A DNA stretch of 17,347 nucleotides. It comes from Gammaproteobacteria bacterium (GTDB taxonomy: Bacteria > Pseudomonadota > Gammaproteobacteria > Arenicellales > Arenicellaceae). Positions 14,211 through 17,347 of the stretch are shown in pieces (within the stretch, counting starts at the first letter, position 1; every line of letters begins with the position of its first letter). Position numbers and translations under genes: made by a program. The stretch spans positions 1-17,347 of the forward strand of contig JAUHZM010000029.1 of the NCBI GenBank assembly GCA_030426005.1, in the 5' to 3' direction. Under the pieces are notes generated by a model, which had not been told where the DNA came from, searched no databases, and saw only the letters and a program-made list of their open reading frames with translations.

Positions 14211-14469
14211 ATTAGTGTAAGGTTCGCCTATCAAATATCGGGCAGCGTGCGTCCTCAGTTCTGTTGTCGTGCGATCGGTCGAGTTTGATTCTGTTGCTTA
14301 CCTAAGTGTCAGAGAGAATAGCCAAGTGATGATTGTGTCGGCGTAAGCCAGGAGATAGGCGCAATCAGAGCCTCAAGTCAGGAGAGTGTGGTTGTTCAAC
14401 GTGTCTGATCGGTAAGCAATTGGAGGAGAGGTATTACAGAACAATTACATTAGTCAGAGGAGAACCACC
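14211..14469 (+). other. Long, possibly structured leader of the receptor gene
   Basis: No gene is seen in these 259 bases. AAGCCAGGAGA (14345-14355) matches the conserved 3' box of cobalamin riboswitches, and CGCCTATC (14225-14232) can pair with GATAGGCG (14354-14361), as the closing stem of such an element would. The middle conserved blocks (GGGAA, ACTGT) are not found in good form. TTGCTTACC (14294-14302) can also pair with GGTAAGCAA (14411-14419), crossing the first helix. There are two Shine-Dalgarno-like runs, GGAGGAGAGG (14422-14431) and GAGGAG (14457-14462); only the latter is well placed for the ATG at 14470. Confidence 0.3.
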
Positions 14470-17347
14470 ATGACCCGAAGTCAGTTCGTGGCCAAGCATC
14501 GTCACGGCCAGTCGCCGGAGCGACAGGCTAAGGCCAATCAATTCAACAAAACCAAAATCGCACTGGTTGTGTCATCCTGCTTGTTGGGAAGCAGTCTTAG
14601 CCACGCGCAATCAAGCGCTGATCAGGCAGAAAGCGGTGCATACGGTGAAGTGCTAGAAGAAATCATCGTACGCGGTCAACGCAATGCATTGAATCGATCA
14701 CTTGATATTAAGCGTCAGTCACAACAAGTGATGGAAAGCATCACCGCAGATGATATCGGTAAGATGCCCGATCAGAATGTGACGGAGTCACTGCAACGTC
14801 TAACGGGTATTCAAATTGACCGTGAAGGCGGGGAAGGTACCAAAGTCCGTATTCGCGGCCTGGATCAAAACGTGACGTTGCTGAACGGAGAGACATTTCT
14901 AACTGGTTTAGAATATTTTCAACTCGGTGAAGCTCGTGTTGAGTTCACCAATTCGCTGGAAGGTATTCCTTCTGAACTCTTAGGTGGCGTGGATGTTTAT
15001 AAAAGCCCACGTGCCTCGTTGGTCGAAGGTGGTCTGGGCGGCACAATTAACCTGAAGACCCGTTCACCATTTTCCATTGGTACCGACGAGTTATTGTTAG
15101 CTGGTAATGCCAAGCTGGATCAAGGTGCTGATTCTAGTGATGCGCAACCAAGTGGCGCAGTGGTCCTGGGCAAGAACTGGGATGATACGTTTGGCGCGAT
15201 TCTCTCGATCACAACCAATAATAAAACGGTTCATTCTGACCAAGCGCAGACCTTCTCTCGTCAAGGCTTCCAGGTTAATACACTCGCGAATGGCCAAGAC
15301 TATATTCGCCCAGGTATGTTGTATTTCACCGATGCAGAAACTGAGCGTGAGCGCTTAGGTGCAAGTCTGACATTGGGTTGGCGCCCGAATGACAACTGGG
15401 AGTTGTCCGCAGATTGGACGCATGCAGGTTTAGACCTGGATCGTAGTTCGTACTCAGTCAAGCACGACATGGGTGTCGATGGTTCTGCCGGTTTGGAAGC
15501 AGCGTACCCATTTGTTAGTGGCTCGCGTGGCGCGGCCATTCTGACTCCAGATGAGTTCTTGGCGCCTGGCTTAGTGAATCACAATTTTGCGGGCGGTTCC
15601 GTTGCGCATATCCAACAAGGTACGTTCATCGCTGGTGGTTCAGAAACCAACACCAGTCGTGAAATGTCAGACGTCACCACCGACAATATTCGATTAGGTG
15701 CTGAGTTTGATAATGGCGGACGACTCACTGCGTCGTTTGATCTGTCACACTCAAAAGCCGATTACGAAAGTGAATACGCGTTCAGTGATAGTCGTTTTTC
15801 ACCGTATGGCGTAACAACGTACACCGGGCAGGGAGAAACTGGTTGGCAAGTCGTGGCAAATAACGACCCAACACCAAATACGGGTGCAGACAATACTGAT
15901 GATTTGCGTGTGTGGACATACTCGACCAAGGGTGGTTTGCCAGACGTGCGTTATGCCGACGAAGGTTGGTTGACGGACGCACGTTATTTGAACTTCAAAT
16001 CGCACTGGGCGTTCGGCGATAAAGTCAGCAATGAAGAAACTGCTCTACGTGCCGATATTGAACTCGATATGGACGCTGGCCATCTGCAAACGTTGCGCTT
16101 TGGTGCTCGTGTTGCGGATGAAGAAGTGGATTTTGTTCAGGGTCATTATCTGGCAGACCTGAGTCGCAATGGCGCACCTGCCACTTTTGATCCGAGTTTT
16201 GATCCAGGTCCTGGCGGTGTCGGTCTACGTGCAACCGCAGGTTACGATATTGGTGACGTGGATGGCGATGGTATCAGTGACGCGCAGCTGTTCGGTCCAT
16301 ACTACCGCTTCCTTGATGCGGCGATTGGTGACAAGTGTGCGGATGCCACAACCAGCTCAGGTATTCCATTGTGCGAAGCCTTATACGGTTTTGATTTCTC
16401 GCGCTTCGGTGGCGGTTCACCGGGTGTGATTCCATGGGAGACCTATTCAAGCAATCCAAATCGTGCAGTACGCATCAATGACTACTTCCCAACGGGTAAC
16501 TACCAGAACGGTCTGTTGTTCGACGATGCAGCACGAATGGGTAATCCAAGCGAGTGGTTCCAAGGTATTGCAGGCGGCGCGCCGGTTGACTTTATCGAAG
16601 ATCCATTAGAGTCATGGAATGCATCTGAGCAAACCACAGCGGCTTACTTTGAAGCTGATTTTGGTGGTGCAGAAGCCAACTGGGATTTGAACATCGGCGT
16701 ACGCGTGATTCGAACTGAGACTGAAATCACGTTCTCTAAAGCAAGTCCTGCGACTGAGCGTCTTTGGAGTACCGATACGTGGAACGGTGCATTCCGTGAC
16801 GCTAATCTGGAAACCAAGAAAGTCTCGTACACTGACGTTCTGCCAAGTGTGAACTTCTCTTACGATCTGGATGATCAGCGCAAGATTCGTGTTAATGCGG
16901 CGAGTGTCATTGCACGTCCTGACCTGCAATTGTTGGGTCGTGGCTTTACGCAGGATTTGACGCGCGACATTAGCTGTAACTGCTTCCGTTTTAACGGTGG
17001 TTCTGCTGGTAACCCAGACCTGGATCCATTCCGTGCTGATCAATTTGATCTGTCGTACGAGTGGTACTTCGGTGACATCGGTTTGGCGTCAGCGACATTC
17101 TTCTATAAAGACGTTGAGTCCTTCATTGCTAGCCGAACTGTACAAGAAACTCAGCCGGACCAAACGCCGGGTGGTTCAAGTACTGCTGGCGTGACACGTC
17201 CATTTAACGGCGACGGTGGCACGGTTCAAGGTCTGGAGTTGTCTTTCCAAACTGGTTTTGACAATGGTTTTGGTTTAGCCGCCAACTTCACCTATTCAGA
17301 TTCAGAAACGGGTCTGGAGTCGTTGACGCGCACTAACTTGCCATTAC
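14470..17347 (+). CDS. TonB-dependent outer-membrane receptor (3' end beyond window)
   Basis: An open frame of 959 codons without a stop, running off the window. It has a 27-residue basic N-terminal extension, a hydrophobic signal core (about 29-45, cleavage after SHA at 46), a TonB-box-like stretch EVLEEIIVRGQR (60-71), and a plug domain with SLDIKRQSQQVMESITADDI (77-96), MPDQNVTESLQRLTGIQIDR, VRIRGLDQN and GGTINLKTRSPF. The rest is the beta barrel. These blocks fit the TIGR01782-type receptors of Caulobacter, Xanthomonas and Alteromonas relatives that import plant or algal oligosaccharides. One loop holds a calcium-type DVDGDGISD (596-604), and others hold Cys pairs (C623/C635, C836/C838). 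GAGGAG (14457-14462) precedes the ATG by seven bases. The divergent LacI regulator and its sites suggest sugar-induced expression. Confidence 0.93.
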   Translation, partial: MTRSQFVAKHRHGQSPERQAKANQFNKTKIALVVSSCLLGSSLSHAQSSADQAESGAYGEVLEEIIVRGQRNALNRSLDIKRQSQQVMESITADDIGKMPDQNVTESLQRLTGIQIDREGGEGTKVRIRGLDQNVTLLNGETFLTGLEYFQLGEARVEFTNSLEGIPSELLGGVDVYKSPRASLVEGGLGGTINLKTRSPFSIGTDELLLAGNAKLDQGADSSDAQPSGAVVLGKNWDDTFGAILSITTNNKTVHSDQAQTFSRQGFQVNTLANGQDYIRPGMLYFTDAETERERLGASLTLGWRPNDNWELSADWTHAGLDLDRSSYSVKHDMGVDGSAGLEAAYPFVSGSRGAAILTPDEFLAPGLVNHNFAGGSVAHIQQGTFIAGGSETNTSREMSDVTTDNIRLGAEFDNGGRLTASFDLSHSKADYESEYAFSDSRFSPYGVTTYTGQGETGWQVVANNDPTPNTGADNTDDLRVWTYSTKGGLPDVRYADEGWLTDARYLNFKSHWAFGDKVSNEETALRADIELDMDAGHLQTLRFGARVADEEVDFVQGHYLADLSRNGAPATFDPSFDPGPGGVGLRATAGYDIGDVDGDGISDAQLFGPYYRFLDAAIGDKCADATTSSGIPLCEALYGFDFSRFGGGSPGVIPWETYSSNPNRAVRINDYFPTGNYQNGLLFDDAARMGNPSEWFQGIAGGAPVDFIEDPLESWNASEQTTAAYFEADFGGAEANWDLNIGVRVIRTETEITFSKASPATERLWSTDTWNGAFRDANLETKKVSYTDVLPSVNFSYDLDDQRKIRVNAASVIARPDLQLLGRGFTQDLTRDISCNCFRFNGGSAGNPDLDPFRADQFDLSYEWYFGDIGLASATFFYKDVESFIASRTVQETQPDQTPGGSSTAGVTRPFNGDGGTVQGLELSFQTGFDNGFGLAANFTYSDSETGLESLTRTNLPL

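Noticed and set aside
16612..17043. Minus-strand open frame of 143 codons inside the receptor gene
   Set aside because: It lies entirely within the well-supported receptor frame, and its protein has no recognisable domain.

Overview
This window looks like chromosomal DNA of a free-living, probably marine or aquatic, gammaproteobacterium. The basis is family-level: an IcmF-type mutase, an AlkK-type acyl-CoA ligase, an E. coli-like LeuB motif, a proteobacterial ECF sigma locus and a large TonB-dependent receptor of the Caulobacter/Xanthomonas/Alteromonas type (TIGR01782-like) beside a LacI regulator. No rRNA, tRNA, CRISPR array, transposase or integrase was seen. The species cannot be named from the sequence alone.

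Layout. (1) 1-1144, plus strand: the 3' end of icmF, a small cysteine-cluster DUF5522 protein, and an RraA-family protein whose GTG start overlaps the DUF5522 stop. (2) 1131-3205, minus strand: a likely three-gene operon for an exported metallo-beta-lactamase-fold hydrolase, a two-helix DUF350-like membrane protein and a membrane-anchored transglutaminase-like cysteine protease; its last gene runs convergently into rraA. (3) 3490-5431, plus strand: an exported SGNH hydrolase and a LeuB-like dehydrogenase, closed by a strong terminator at 5495-5534. (4) 5694-7396, plus strand: DUF6249-like membrane protein, ECF sigma factor and a small two-helix membrane protein that is probably the anti-sigma factor. 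A secreted, internally duplicated protein of unknown function follows at 7528-8412. (5) 8415-10913, minus strand: SxtJ-family membrane protein, a 49-residue DUF5989 protein (TTG start) and a NodU/TobZ-type carbamoyltransferase. (6) 11199-12830, plus strand: an AlkK-like acyl-CoA ligase, sharing a terminator hairpin with the convergent gene. (7) 12905-17347: a LacI regulator (minus) and a divergent TonB-dependent receptor (plus, open at the window edge), separated by 536 bases with two clear LacI-type palindromes, a weaker third one, an AT-rich tract and a long receptor leader.

How the parts may work together. IcmF and the acyl-CoA ligase both handle acyl-CoAs but are not linked here. The LacI/receptor pair looks like the edge of a glycan-uptake locus that continues to the right. 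The sigma locus looks like a self-contained envelope-sensing unit. The SxtJ/DUF5989/carbamoyltransferase trio is a recurring module, probably decorating a surface or secreted molecule with carbamoyl groups. The least explained items are the duplicated secreted protein, the receptor leader, whose 3' part resembles the conserved 3' box of cobalamin riboswitches without the rest of the core, and the divergent LeuB-like enzyme.
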